This document shows positions 42,474-51,183 of a stretch of 64,000 nt of DNA, piece after piece. The position numbers and the translations under genes were made by a program. The notes under the pieces were generated by a model. The model was not told where the DNA came from. It saw nothing but the letters and a program-made list of their open reading frames with translations, and ran no database searches. The stretch comes from DASUHT01 sp038230835. GTDB taxonomy: Bacteria > Actinomycetota > Thermoleophilia > Gaiellales > JAICJC01. Position 1 is the stretch's first letter, and every line of letters begins with the position of its first letter. The stretch is taken from contig JBBRMM010000003.1 in assembly GCA_038230835.1 (NCBI GenBank), forward strand, positions 62,001 through 126,000. The letters run 5' to 3'.

Positions 42474-44896
42474 CCTCGGACGAGCACGTCTGGTGGCCTG
42501 CCGGGCGCCGCTCGTTGCGTGTTCTGACGCGCACAGAGCTGTGGGGTCAACGCTTGATCGACGCGATCGACGTCGCAAGCGGCTCGTTGATCCGACTCGA
42601 CGAAGTCGACGTGACACCCCTCGCCGGCCGCCGCTGGGAACGAGACGAGGTGATCTGGAGAGCGTCTGCGTGCCGCGCGATTGCAGCTGCGGCCGCGGGG
42701 GCTGCGGTTGCGGCGGCGTCTTCCGGCGTCGAGCTGTTACCTCACCAGGCTGCGACCCTGACCAGGGCACTCAAGCTAGATCCGGTCCGACTAGCGCTGT
42801 GCGACGAGGTTGGGCTGGGCAAGACGATCACCGCAGCAGCCATCTATACCGAGCTCAAGGCGCGAGGACGTGCCTCGCGGGTGCTGGTTGTCGCGCCGAA
42901 GAGCGTGCAGCTTCAGTGGGTGGCGGAGTTCGCCGACCGGTTTGAAGAGGAGTTTGTCCGCGTTGGCCCGGAAGGAATGCCGGTCGATGCCGGCGTCGAT
43001 CCCTGGCGCGCGTTTCCGCAGGTCGTGTGCTCCCTGGACGCGGTAAAGCCGATCCGCGCGAGAGCGGGTTGGAGCCTGGAGCAGGTCGATGCGTACAACC
43101 AGCGTCGGGTAGAGGCAATCGTCGCGGCGGGCTGGGATCTCGTGATCTTCGACGAGGCGCACCACGTGGCGGGCTCGAGCGACGAGGTAGCGCGCCACCG
43201 CCTCGCCCGCGAACTGTCGGCGACGGTCCGGAACATCCTTCTGCTGTCGGCGACGCCGCACTCCGGGAAGTCCGACGGATTTCGGCGCTTCGTCGGCCTG
43301 CTCGATGAGCAGTTTTTCGGCGGTGCTCCACTCACGCGGGACAGGGTCCAGGAGCTTGTCGCTCGCACGGAGAAGCGTACGGCGATCGACAGAGCTGGTC
43401 GTCCGCTGTTCATGCCGCGTACCACAACCATGGAGGTCGTTCGGTACGGCGATCGGACGGTCGAGCGTGACCTCTACGACGCCGTAACCGAATACGTACG
43501 TGAGGGGTATGGGCGTGCCCTCCGAGAGAAGCGTCCGGCGGTCGGCTTCCTCGTGCTCCTCATGCAGCGTCTCGTCTCGTCGAGCACCGCGGCGATCCTC
43601 GCGGCGCTTGAGAAGCGAGCCGCGGCGCTTGAGGCGGCGCCTGAGCAACTCGAGCTGGGCGCATTCACCGGGGACTGGGAAGAACTGACCGGCGAAGAAC
43701 AGTTCGAGCGGATGGCCGAGATGCGCGGGCACGGGTGGGTGAACGAGCGCCTTCAAGTCCAAGAGCTGCTGCAGCGCGCTCGACGTGCCGCGTCGAGCGG
43801 TCTCGATGCGAAGGTGAGTCATCTCTTCGATCTGCTTGGCCAACTTGAGACGAGCGAGAGCGACCCCGACGTGAAGGTGCTTCTCTTTACGGAGTTCCTG
43901 CCCACGCAGGAGATGCTCTTGAATGCGCTGGCGGGCGCAGGCATCTCTGCCGTCGCGATCAACGGTGGGAACTCGCTTGCCGAACGAGCACTCGCGCAGG
44001 ACGCGTTTCGGGAGCGCTCCCGCGTGCTCGTCTCGACAGATGCCGGCGGCGAGGGGATCAACCTGCAGTTCGCCCACGTCGTCGTCAACTGGGATCTGCC
44101 GTGGACGCCCACGAAGATCGAGCAGCGCATTGGTCGCGTTGATCGGATTGGGCAGCCACTCCCAGTGAAGGCCTACAACCTAGTTCGTGAGAACTCGATC
44201 GACCTTCGTGTACTCGAGGTGCTTGAGCGCAAGTTGGCGACGATCCTCGTCGAGCTCGGAAGTGACAAGCGGGGCGACGTCCTCGAGAGCCTAAGCACAC
44301 GGACAGAGCGCTTGTACGTTGATGCGATCCTCGAGCCCGATGCTCTTGAGCGCTCCGCGGACGACGTGACGGCCGCGGCGCGCGACGAGGTGGTCTCGCA
44401 AGCCCCGACGCTCGAACTGATAGCGCCGCAGGCAATCAAGCAAGTCGTGCGGTCTGACGCGGACATCCGCGACTCCGTGCGTCGTGCGTCGGAGGCACGA
44501 GCGCGGATGCTCGGCAGCGATGTGCTTCGAGGCGCGCTGGATGCGTTGCGCGAGTTGCCCGAGGTGGCACCGGGAGAGCCTGTTCCTCTGCTTCCCGATT
44601 CAGGGGCGTCCGGATGGTGGGGCTGTTTCGAGGTGGCCGACAATGAGCACCGCCGAACGTGCTTCGCCGTCTTCAGTCCCGACGGAGGCGGGCTTGTCCG
44701 CCCGGACATCGCTGACCGCTGCTGGAGCGCGCTCGCCATCGAGGGCGCGGGCGAGACTTCGGGACCACCTGAGCCGGTGGAGTTCGACGAGCTCCTTGGT
44801 CTCGGTCGCGACCACGGCTATCGCGCCTGGGAGACGCTCGGATCGGCGAGTGTCCCGGTGCTCACGCTGCGGCTTCTCGTCCGGGTAACTTCGTGA
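42470..44896 (+). CDS. brxHII: BrxHII helicase of type 3 BREX (SNF2-like)
   Basis: An 808-residue superfamily 2 helicase. Motif I is CDEVGLGKTITAAAI (K118), motif II VIFDEAHHVAG (D228-H231), motif III LLLSATPHSGKSDGF, motif V STDAGGEGINLQFAHVVVNWDL and motif VI EQRIGRVDRIGQ near 552. This is the SNF2/RapA-like pattern of DNA translocases. In type 3 BREX a helicase of this kind stands between pglXI and pglZ, as here. Four-base overlaps on both sides show tight coupling. It probably moves along DNA for the BREX complex; the exact role is not known. Confidence 0.88.
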   Translation: MTSDEHVWWPAGRRSLRVLTRTELWGQRLIDAIDVASGSLIRLDEVDVTPLAGRRWERDEVIWRASACRAIAAAAAGAAVAAASSGVELLPHQAATLTRALKLDPVRLALCDEVGLGKTITAAAIYTELKARGRASRVLVVAPKSVQLQWVAEFADRFEEEFVRVGPEGMPVDAGVDPWRAFPQVVCSLDAVKPIRARAGWSLEQVDAYNQRRVEAIVAAGWDLVIFDEAHHVAGSSDEVARHRLARELSATVRNILLLSATPHSGKSDGFRRFVGLLDEQFFGGAPLTRDRVQELVARTEKRTAIDRAGRPLFMPRTTTMEVVRYGDRTVERDLYDAVTEYVREGYGRALREKRPAVGFLVLLMQRLVSSSTAAILAALEKRAAALEAAPEQLELGAFTGDWEELTGEEQFERMAEMRGHGWVNERLQVQELLQRARRAASSGLDAKVSHLFDLLGQLETSESDPDVKVLLFTEFLPTQEMLLNALAGAGISAVAINGGNSLAERALAQDAFRERSRVLVSTDAGGEGINLQFAHVVVNWDLPWTPTKIEQRIGRVDRIGQPLPVKAYNLVRENSIDLRVLEVLERKLATILVELGSDKRGDVLESLSTRTERLYVDAILEPDALERSADDVTAAARDEVVSQAPTLELIAPQAIKQVVRSDADIRDSVRRASEARARMLGSDVLRGALDALRELPEVAPGEPVPLLPDSGASGWWGCFEVADNEHRRTCFAVFSPDGGGLVRPDIADRCWSALAIEGAGETSGPPEPVEFDELLGLGRDHGYRAWETLGSASVPVLTLRLLVRVTS

Positions 44897-46680
44897 CCGG
44901 CTGGCTCGAAGCCCAAGTCTCCGAAGTGCGCCAGGCGACATCCACGCCGGTCGCTCTCGTTGTTGACCCTCATGAGCTTCTGCCGGCGGAGCGCCTCAGC
45001 GTGGTGGCAGAGACCGTCGCGGCAGCCGACTGGTGGTCGCTGCGACGGTCATGGGAAGCGGTTGGTCGTCACCGAACATGGGGTGACGGGCGCCTGATCT
45101 TGCATGTCACCGGTGACGCGGGTAACCGAGAGCTCCCGTACGACATTGCACGATCGTCGACAACAGTAGTCATCGGCTGGCCAGTTCCGCCGCCCTGGCG
45201 TGCGTTGTTCAGCAGCCTCCTGACCGAGCCCGGAGCAGACATTCTGGTCGATGCCGCCCAGCGCGGACAAGCAACGCGCCTACTCCTCGAGAGGTTGTTC
45301 GGCGTTGGGTTTCCCGTGGGGTCGGAGAGTGGCGAGCTTGCCGCCATCGCTGCGTTGCGAGCTCGCGCGACTCTCTCCGACGCGGTGTGGGGACTCGTTC
45401 ATGAGACAGTCACCATGCCACTGGCTCGCGACCTGGCGAGGCAGCCGCCCGAACGCTCAACCGCGACCGAGCGTTGGACGTCGTGGCTCTCGGGCGAGCA
45501 CGAGGATCCAGTGCTGCGCGACGCGGGTCCCGCATTGCTCGGGCTCGTTACGGCTGGTGTGCTGCCGCGGGTGACGAACATGGCTCCGTCCGCACCTGGT
45601 TGGGCGCAGTTGGCAGCTGCCGACATCGACGTTGTAAGTCGTGCCACGGCGCTGCTCGGCGAGCCTCCCGTTTCGGGCATCCCTTCCGGGCTGTCGGACT
45701 GGAGCGCGGTGGCAGTGTGGATGGGGACGATCCGAGGGCTGCTGTCGCTTGATCCTGCCGCTCCGGAAACACTTCTAAGAGACGTCCATGAGCAAGCCGT
45801 CGACCTGGACGACGTCTTCGCTCCGTGGCTGAGGGCGCAGTATGGGTCCCTGCTCCAGAGCGCCGCTATTCCGCCCGTGACTGTGCATAAAGTCGCGCCG
45901 TTCCTCGGCCGCCGCGTCGCCGACGGAGCGCGGGTGCTGCTCGTCGTCCTCGACGGCGTCGGCTTCGCGCAGTGGGAGATCCTCCTCGACAAGACCGGCA
46001 TCAGTCCGCTCCAGCAGCACGCCTGCTTGTCCATGCTTCCCTCCGAGACGACCGTCTCGCGTCAAGCCCTGCTCGCCGGAACGACTCCCGATGACTTCGC
46101 ATCGTCGTTTCACACAACCGCCAAGGAAAAGCAACATTGGCATGACTTCTGGAGTGGACACGGCGTCCCCAACGAAGAGGTGCGCTATTACCGCGTTGAC
46201 GGCCGCCGAGAAGACATCGTCCCCCTCTCGTCCGCCTACCGGGCCGTCGCCGTGATCGTGTCCGCGATCGACATGCTCATGCACGGAAGCGAGCTGCTCG
46301 GTGACGCCCAGCTCTCTGCGGGCGTGACTGCGTGGTGCCAGCAGGGCTACTTGACAGGCCTGCTGGCCCAGGCCGACGAGCACGGGTATGAAACGTGGCT
46401 GACCGCCGACCACGGCAACGTCGTCGCGACCGCCGGCGGCGCGCCACCAGAGGGTCTCAGGGTGGAGCGACAGGGAACAAGGCTCCGGCTCTACCGCTCC
46501 CTGGCAATGCGCGATGCTTCTGCGAACCTCGGGATCGCGTGGACACCCCCACGTCTGCCGCCCGACGTACACGTCCTCTTTGCTCCACGGCGCGAAGGGT
46601 TCCAGCGTCACGGACTGCGGGTCACCCACGGCGGGCTCAGCTTCGAGGAGGTCTTTGTGCCGCTTGCGAGGTTGACATGA
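44893..46680 (+). CDS. pglZ: PglZ-domain protein of type 3 BREX
   Basis: A 595-residue protein with the PglZ domain of the alkaline phosphatase superfamily: VLLVVLDGVGFAQWEIL (D354), PSETTVSRQALLAGTTPDDF, then IDMLMHGSE and the metal site TADHGNVVAT (D506, H507). PglZ is present in every BREX type and is needed for defence. The N-terminal 340 residues are a helical region specific to BREX PglZ. It overlaps brxHII and brxA by four bases each. Confidence 0.9.
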   Translation: MTGWLEAQVSEVRQATSTPVALVVDPHELLPAERLSVVAETVAAADWWSLRRSWEAVGRHRTWGDGRLILHVTGDAGNRELPYDIARSSTTVVIGWPVPPPWRALFSSLLTEPGADILVDAAQRGQATRLLLERLFGVGFPVGSESGELAAIAALRARATLSDAVWGLVHETVTMPLARDLARQPPERSTATERWTSWLSGEHEDPVLRDAGPALLGLVTAGVLPRVTNMAPSAPGWAQLAAADIDVVSRATALLGEPPVSGIPSGLSDWSAVAVWMGTIRGLLSLDPAAPETLLRDVHEQAVDLDDVFAPWLRAQYGSLLQSAAIPPVTVHKVAPFLGRRVADGARVLLVVLDGVGFAQWEILLDKTGISPLQQHACLSMLPSETTVSRQALLAGTTPDDFASSFHTTAKEKQHWHDFWSGHGVPNEEVRYYRVDGRREDIVPLSSAYRAVAVIVSAIDMLMHGSELLGDAQLSAGVTAWCQQGYLTGLLAQADEHGYETWLTADHGNVVATAGGAPPEGLRVERQGTRLRLYRSLAMRDASANLGIAWTPPRLPPDVHVLFAPRREGFQRHGLRVTHGGLSFEEVFVPLARLT

Positions 46681-47381
46681 CCGGACGTGGCCCCGTTCTC
46701 GACCGGCCGCTCGAGCCCGCCTGGCTTGACGCCGCGCTGCGGATCGCGCGCGAGACGGGAGACCTCGATGAGGTGCGGAGCCGCCTGCACGTCGCACTCG
46801 CCGACGGCGGCCTCGGGACAGCGGCTCGCGTGAAGACGGTCACAGCGCTTATGCGGACATGGGCGAGCCCGCGCCAAGGGTCGGCGCCGGCGGTCTACTG
46901 GGCCAGGGATGCGCTTGCCAACGAGGAGGACCTTCGCGCAGTGCATCTCGGGGCGCTGCTCGCCGCATATCCATTCTTCGGTGACGTCTGCGCGACCGTC
47001 GGACGTGTCCTAGCGCTGGAAGAGCAAGTGACGACCCCTGACGTCAGGGCGCGCATTCGCTCCTCGTGGGGTGATCGGCGCACTGTCCACAACGCCGTAC
47101 AGCGGGCAATTAAGACCTTGCGCGCATTCGAGTTGCTGACCGGCGATCCGGGAAGCTCACTCAGCCACCGCGCTGAGCGCTTGGTCGTCTCGCCACGGGC
47201 CGGAAGGTGGATCACGCACATGCTCCTGCTTTCGCGTGGAGCCGAATCGATTGACGAACATGATCTGCGCTCCGCCCCGGAACTGTTCGGGCTGCGCCTA
47301 CCCGAGCGGCTCGACAACGGATACGTCCTACTCGAGCGCCACCGCGAGGGCGGTGGACGTACGGTGCTAGCCGTAGTGTGA
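46677..47381 (+). CDS. brxA: BrxA-like protein, last gene of type 3 BREX
   Basis: ATG 46677 overlaps the pglZ stop by four bases; 234 residues. It is mostly helical (VKTVTALMRTWASPRQG, RAVHLGALLAAYPFFGDVCATVG) with a winged-helix-like part (VHNAVQRAIKTLRAFELLTGD ... RAERLVVSPRAGRWITHMLLL). Final position, length and helical make-up fit BrxA (DUF1819-like), which binds DNA. Sequence similarity to well-studied BrxA is not obvious by eye, so the name relies on gene order. Confidence 0.65.
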   Translation: MTGRGPVLDRPLEPAWLDAALRIARETGDLDEVRSRLHVALADGGLGTAARVKTVTALMRTWASPRQGSAPAVYWARDALANEEDLRAVHLGALLAAYPFFGDVCATVGRVLALEEQVTTPDVRARIRSSWGDRRTVHNAVQRAIKTLRAFELLTGDPGSSLSHRAERLVVSPRAGRWITHMLLLSRGAESIDEHDLRSAPELFGLRLPERLDNGYVLLERHREGGGRTVLAVV

Positions 47382-47774
47382 CCGGACGGAGGTGTGCACC
47401 AAGTCCCGGCGCCGATGACCGTTCGGCTCGTGCGAGCTGCGCCATCGGGAAGAGCATCCGCGCCGCGCACTGGGCCTGCGATTCTGACGGAGCAAGCACT
47501 GACCAATGACGGCTGGATCTTCGATCCGCGAGTGGAACCGCGGCAACAACCTGAAGCGCAAGCTCCAGCTCGTTGAAGATTGAGCAGCACGAAACGGCCG
47601 CGAGCGGCTGATGCGCTACTGTCGCACGGCCGTCGAGGCCGGGCAGCAAACGGGCAGCAAACGTCTGAACACGGCTTCGCTCGACATCGGGAGGCGACTC
47701 GCGAAAGACCCGAAACACCGCATGGGTAGAGCGACAACGAGTCCATCGTCGCCAACCGTCGTGAGTCTCGAAGT
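47382..47774. other. ICE right-end region, non-coding, with a tandem repeat near attR
   Basis: No convincing gene lies in these 393 bases. GGGCAGCAAAC is repeated in tandem at 47641-47651 and 47652-47662, about 115 bases from the tRNA fragment; directly repeated short sites near an att core are typical arm-type integrase binding sites. Open frames across this area on either strand are antisense or random, and the peptide resembling many database entries (TRTRDL-like) is only the antisense translation of the tRNA fragment. Confidence 0.5.
47641..47662 (+). repeat. Tandem 11-bp direct repeat, candidate integrase arm sites
   Basis: Two adjacent copies of GGGCAGCAAAC, close to the attR core. Confidence 0.45.
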
Positions 47775-47819
47775 GGCCTGTCACGCCGGAGGTCGCGGGT
47801 TCGAGTCCCGTCGCTCCCG
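47775..47819 (+). other. attR: 3' fragment of tRNA-Asp(GUC)
   Basis: The sequence reads GGCCTGTCACGCC (anticodon stem-loop with GTC at 47780-47782), then the variable loop, a complete T arm (GCGGG-TTCGAGT-CCCGT) and the acceptor 3' strand CGCTCCCG. The D arm and 5' acceptor strand are missing; bases before 47775 do not continue the tRNA. It is thus a displaced tRNA 3' end, marking the right junction of the element. Crossover probably lies in or near the anticodon loop. Confidence 0.85.
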
Positions 47820-47858
47820 TTGTTCCTCTGCTCGGTTGAGCACTCCGTTTTGCGAACC

Positions 47859-48464
47859 TCACGCAGCCCAGGAGAATGGCGCCGAGTGGGCATTGCGGCC
47901 CTGGCCGTCGACGTCGATCCCGAACGCGCTGATGCGGGAGGACGTGGCATGGCCGAGGGCGAGGGTCGAGTTGACGGGGTGGGGCGTCCCCGTCACGTGC
48001 AGCGGCTCGGTCGCGCCCTCGGCAAGGAAGTCCTCGGTTTCGAGCTCCACCAGGTCGCCGATCTTCACCCGGTGGTGGTTGCCGTTCTCGGACCACTCGA
48101 AGGGCGCGGCCTCGATGCCGAGCATCTCGCCGATCAGTGGCGCAAAGCCCTCCATCGGCCCACCCATCTGCCCGCTGAAAACGCCGCCCAGGAGTTGCGC
48201 CTGCTGCTCGGATGCGTTCGCGTCCATCAACACGCCGACCCGCCAGTTGCCCTCCATCATCTGGCCGGGAGTGTCCGCGAGCAACGCGAGGGCCAGCCCT
48301 GCCACGTCCACCCCGTCGATCTCGCCGGCGTCGATGTGGAACGCGAGCAGCACGTTGCAGCGCTCGTTGGTTGCCGGCAGCGCAAACGCGCTGGCGCCGC
48401 ACGGGCACATGACCGCGCAGTTGCAGTTTTCGACGTACGTCCCCTCGAGGTGCCACGCCATCAT
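47859..48464 (-). CDS. DUF1326 family protein
   Basis: A 201-residue protein of the DUF1326 family: MAWHLEGTYVENCNCAVMCPCG with its early conserved cysteines, FHIDAGEIDGVDVAGL, and the repeating VELETEDFLAEGATEPLHV pattern. The cysteines suggest a metal or heme-related site, but the role is unknown. GAGGAGG stands five bases before ATG 48464. It is the first chromosomal gene right of the element and shares an operon with the DUF2182 gene, a very common pairing. Confidence 0.85.
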   Translation of the reverse strand: MMAWHLEGTYVENCNCAVMCPCGASAFALPATNERCNVLLAFHIDAGEIDGVDVAGLALALLADTPGQMMEGNWRVGVLMDANASEQQAQLLGGVFSGQMGGPMEGFAPLIGEMLGIEAAPFEWSENGNHHRVKIGDLVELETEDFLAEGATEPLHVTGTPHPVNSTLALGHATSSRISAFGIDVDGQGRNAHSAPFSWAA

Positions 48465-48486
48465 GTTCCTCCTCGGATCGGTGAAC

Positions 48487-49293
48487 CTACATGCCCTTGC
48501 TCATCGGAGCCGGGCTGGTGCTGAACCCGGGTAGAAGGCCGGGATCCACAAGTGCGATCGCCGCGACCAGCAGAAAGCCTGCAGCGACGACGGCGCGAAC
48601 GAGCCGATCGGGGCCCGGGACGAGTTTCTCGAGCGTGATCGCGCCGGCCACGATCGCCATCCACACGACGCTCATCAGCCCGACCGCCAACATCAGCCCC
48701 ATCAGGAGCCAGCAGCACCCGACGCAATAGCTGCCATGGCGAGCGCCCATGGTCAGCGCCCCGCGCCGGCCATCCCGCCAGTGCCGCATGAACAGATCCA
48801 ACGGGCCTCGGCAGTGGTGCAGACACGCCTGCTTCAACGGCGTGAACTGGTACACGGCGCCGGCCAGCGCAACCGGTATGACCAGCAGTCGCGCGATGGA
48901 CGCGTCCGAGACCCCGGCCAGCGCCCGCGACGCCAACACAAGGACGCCGAACGACGCGATCCCGAACGCCGTCCAGGCCAGCAGGTAACCGCCCACAAAA
49001 GCCGACGAGCCGCCCACCAGTGGGGCTCCCCTTCCAGCACGGTGACGCATCATCGAGCCGTGCAGACCGACCGCCGGCCACACCGACGGGAACATCATGG
49101 CCGCCATCATCACCACCCACAACGCGATGAAGACCGCAAAGGCCCCCGGATCGAACCGGTCACCCATCGACATCCCACGCATCTGACGAGTGGCCGCGAC
49201 CCACGCCAACACCGCCAGGGCGAGCAGAATCGCGACCACCACCATCGTGCGCCGATCCGTTCGCCTCCACCCAGAAGTCATTCCGACGTCCAT
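48487..49293 (-). CDS. DUF2182 membrane protein (predicted metal-binding)
   Basis: ATG 49293 gives 268 residues with about six membrane segments (MVVVAILLALAVLAWVAA, FAVFIALWVVMMAAMMFPSV, AFVGGYLLAWTAFGIASFGVL, LLMGLMLAVGLMSVVWMAIV, LVRAVVAAGFLLVAAIAL). The motifs WVVMMAAMMFPSVWP, FTPLKQACLHHCRGPLDLFM and GARHGSYCVGCCWLLM, with their Cys, His and Met, mark the DUF2182 family, described as predicted metal-binding membrane proteins. It overlaps no neighbour but is 22 bases from the DUF1326 gene, its usual partner. Confidence 0.85.
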   Translation of the reverse strand: MDVGMTSGWRRTDRRTMVVVAILLALAVLAWVAATRQMRGMSMGDRFDPGAFAVFIALWVVMMAAMMFPSVWPAVGLHGSMMRHRAGRGAPLVGGSSAFVGGYLLAWTAFGIASFGVLVLASRALAGVSDASIARLLVIPVALAGAVYQFTPLKQACLHHCRGPLDLFMRHWRDGRRGALTMGARHGSYCVGCCWLLMGLMLAVGLMSVVWMAIVAGAITLEKLVPGPDRLVRAVVAAGFLLVAAIALVDPGLLPGFSTSPAPMSKGM

Positions 49294-49333
49294 GTGGCGC
49301 CCGACACTACCGCAATCCGTCACGCTCGGCTTC

Positions 49334-50809
49334 TCAGCTCGAGCCGGCCTCCGCACCGGCCGGGGCGCCGATCGCCACCTCGGCCTCGGCGGCCGGCTGC
49401 TGGCCGGTGCGAAGCATGGTCGCACCGATCGCCGCCGCGGTCACCGCGAACACGGCGCCGGCGAGGAAGGCGACGTGGTAGCCGCCGACCAGTGCGGCGA
49501 GCTGCGAGTGCCCGGAGGCCCGCAGGCTGTCCGTACGTGAAGCGGCCAGGCTGGCCAGCACGGCCAGCCCCAGCGCGCCGCCCATCATGAACGCCGTGTT
49601 GACGATGCCCGAGGCCAGCCCCGACTCCTCCGGTGACACGTCGCTCATGGCGGCCAGCAGCACCGGATTGAAGGCGATGCCGGCGCCGAATCCCAAAAGA
49701 CACATGCTGGGCAGCACATCCAGCACGAAGCTGCCGCCGGCCGGCGCGCGGGCGAACAATGCCAGCCCGACGGCCGCGACCAGAAGGCCCGTGGCCAGCG
49801 GCCGCTTGATGCCGTACCGCATGACGAGCCGCGCCGAGACTCCGACGGACAGCCCACCCATGATCAGGTTGGCCGGCAGGAAGGCAAGCCCGACCTGGAG
49901 CGGGCTGTAGCCGAGCACGAGCTGGAGGTACAGCGCGGACAGGAAGAACCAGGCGAACATGGCCGCGGCCCACAGCATGCTGACGAGGTTCGCCGTCGCG
50001 ACGTTGCGCAGCCGGAAGAGCCCGAGCGGCATCAGCGGCGAGCCGACGCGCGACTCGATCGTAAGGAAGATCCCCAGCAGGCACCCCGCCGCCGCCAGCA
50101 GACCGAGTGTCCGGCCGGAGGTCCATCCCGCCTGGTTCCCGTTGACGATCGCGTACACGGCAAGCATCAGGGAGGCAGTGACGGTGACGGCTCCAGCCAC
50201 GTCCAAGCGGCCCTGGCCGGAGCGGCCGGAGCTGGCGGGCAGCAGCCTCAGCGACAACGCCACCACGGCGACGCCGATCGGGAGGTTGACGAGGAAGATC
50301 CAGTGCCAGTCGAGTGAGTTGGTGAGGATGCCGCCGAGCAGGACGCCGATCGAACCGCCTCCCGAGGCCACGAAACCGAACACGCCCATCGCCTTGGCTC
50401 GCTCGGCCGGTTTGGTGAAAAGGTTCATCATCAGTGACAGCGAGACGGCCGAGGCGATCGCGCCGCCCACCCCCTGGACGGCACGCGCGGTGACCAGGAA
50501 CCCCTGCGAGCCGGCGAGCCCGCAGCCGAGCGAGGCGACGGTGAACAGCGTGATACCGGCCAGGAACAACCTTCGCTGACCGAACAGGTCTCCGAGTCGC
50601 CCTCCCAACAGCAGAAACCCACCGAACGTGAGCAGATAGGCGTTCACGACCCACGCCAGCGAGGTTTGTGAGAAACCCAGGTCGGCCCTGATCGACGGCA
50701 GAGCCACGTTCACGATCGTGCTGTCGAGGACGATCATCAGGGTGCCGAGGCAGAGCACTATCAGCGCGTACCAGCGGGTGCGGTCGTCCAGGGTCATGTG
50801 GGTGCTCAT
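49334..50809 (-). CDS. MFS multidrug exporter, DHA2 (EmrB/QacA) family
   Basis: About 491 residues with 14 predicted membrane segments, the number typical of the DHA2 family. Motif A-like GRLGDLFGQRRLFL and the opening block VLCLGTLMIVLDSTIVNVALPSI are characteristic. It would export drugs by proton antiport. The start is uncertain: ATG 50809 lies immediately behind GAGAGGAG, and ATG 50797 is the next choice. A neighbouring overlapping frame on the same strand is only a shadow of this gene. Confidence 0.9.
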   Translation of the reverse strand: MSTHMTLDDRTRWYALIVLCLGTLMIVLDSTIVNVALPSIRADLGFSQTSLAWVVNAYLLTFGGFLLLGGRLGDLFGQRRLFLAGITLFTVASLGCGLAGSQGFLVTARAVQGVGGAIASAVSLSLMMNLFTKPAERAKAMGVFGFVASGGGSIGVLLGGILTNSLDWHWIFLVNLPIGVAVVALSLRLLPASSGRSGQGRLDVAGAVTVTASLMLAVYAIVNGNQAGWTSGRTLGLLAAAGCLLGIFLTIESRVGSPLMPLGLFRLRNVATANLVSMLWAAAMFAWFFLSALYLQLVLGYSPLQVGLAFLPANLIMGGLSVGVSARLVMRYGIKRPLATGLLVAAVGLALFARAPAGGSFVLDVLPSMCLLGFGAGIAFNPVLLAAMSDVSPEESGLASGIVNTAFMMGGALGLAVLASLAASRTDSLRASGHSQLAALVGGYHVAFLAGAVFAVTAAAIGATMLRTGQQPAAEAEVAIGAPAGAEAGSS

Positions 50810-50874
50810 CTCCTCTCGGTCGGACTCGACACGGTAGACCACTCCCGGCCGCGGAACTCATCGGTCACCGGGCG

Positions 50875-51183
50875 ATGAGTTTGGTGCAGTCGAACCGTCC
50901 TTTGTACCAGATGACCGCGTCACGTCCTGGCACGATCGTCTGCGACGTGGGCGCGCTCGCCGCCGACGCAGACACGGTGCACGCCCTCGCGAGGCTGCAG
51001 CTCGTCGCGCACCGGTGTGGCATGGAGATCCGGCTCAGCCACGCCTCCGGGGAGCTGCAGGAGTTGCTGGCCTTTGTCGGTCTTCGCGAGGTGTTACGCG
51101 TCGAGCCGAGCGGGCAGCCCGAACAGCGGGAACAGGGCGGCGGTGTCGAGGAAGAACGTGAACTCGACGATCCGGCCGGCTGA
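50875..51183 (+). CDS. STAS-domain protein overlapping the sigma gene
   Basis: A 102-residue STAS-like protein: IVCDVGALAADADTVHALARLQL, AHRCGMEIRLSHASGELQELLAFVGL. STAS domains act in anti-anti-sigma control or transport regulation. Its last 90 bases lie antisense within the 3' end of the ECF sigma gene, and that tail (EPSGQPEQREQGGG) is acidic and low in complexity. STAS genes facing TIGR02960-type sigma genes in this way recur in actinobacteria, as far as I recall, so I accept it. Confidence 0.6.
   Translation: MSLVQSNRPLYQMTASRPGTIVCDVGALAADADTVHALARLQLVAHRCGMEIRLSHASGELQELLAFVGLREVLRVEPSGQPEQREQGGGVEEERELDDPAG

Larger units (their letters stand above)
1..47819. mobile_element. Integrative and conjugative element (right part; left end outside window), inserted in tRNA-Asp
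   Basis: The stretch holds integrase and excisionase genes at the left, a full set of actinobacterial-type conjugation genes (VirB4-, VirB6-, VirB8-, VirD4-like, SCO6880, DUF6112, lysin), a MobF relaxase, ParA and ParB, and a 45-base 3' tRNA-Asp fragment at 47775-47819. A displaced tRNA 3' end facing away from the element is the usual scar of tyrosine-integrase insertion. Genes to the right are ordinary metabolic and regulatory genes. The left end cannot be seen, so total length is unknown; the missing part of the integrase suggests only a few hundred bases are absent. Cargo includes IetAS and type 3 BREX. Confidence 0.85.

Noticed and set aside
36190..47381. DISARM or Pgl (type 2 BREX) instead of type 3 BREX
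   Set aside because: No DUF1998 or PLD genes for DISARM and no PglW kinase for Pgl; gene order and the small first gene fit type 3.
47775..47819. Intact tRNA-Asp gene
   Set aside because: Only the anticodon loop to the acceptor 3' strand is present; there is no D arm or 5' acceptor strand.
46895..47950. Long minus-strand open frame containing GSDGTRTRDLRRDRP
   Set aside because: It is the antisense translation of brxA and of the tRNA-Asp fragment; such TRTRDL-like peptides are a known false annotation around tRNA genes.
47611..48534. Plus-strand open frame starting near the tandem repeat (GQQTGSKRLNTAS)
   Set aside because: It runs across the att site and antisense through the DUF1326 gene; no domain is visible, so it is taken as chance reading of the ICE end.
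49320..50861. 513-codon second frame over the MFS gene
   Set aside because: Its translation is Arg/Pro-rich and lacks membrane segments, while the overlapping frame is a clear DHA2 exporter.
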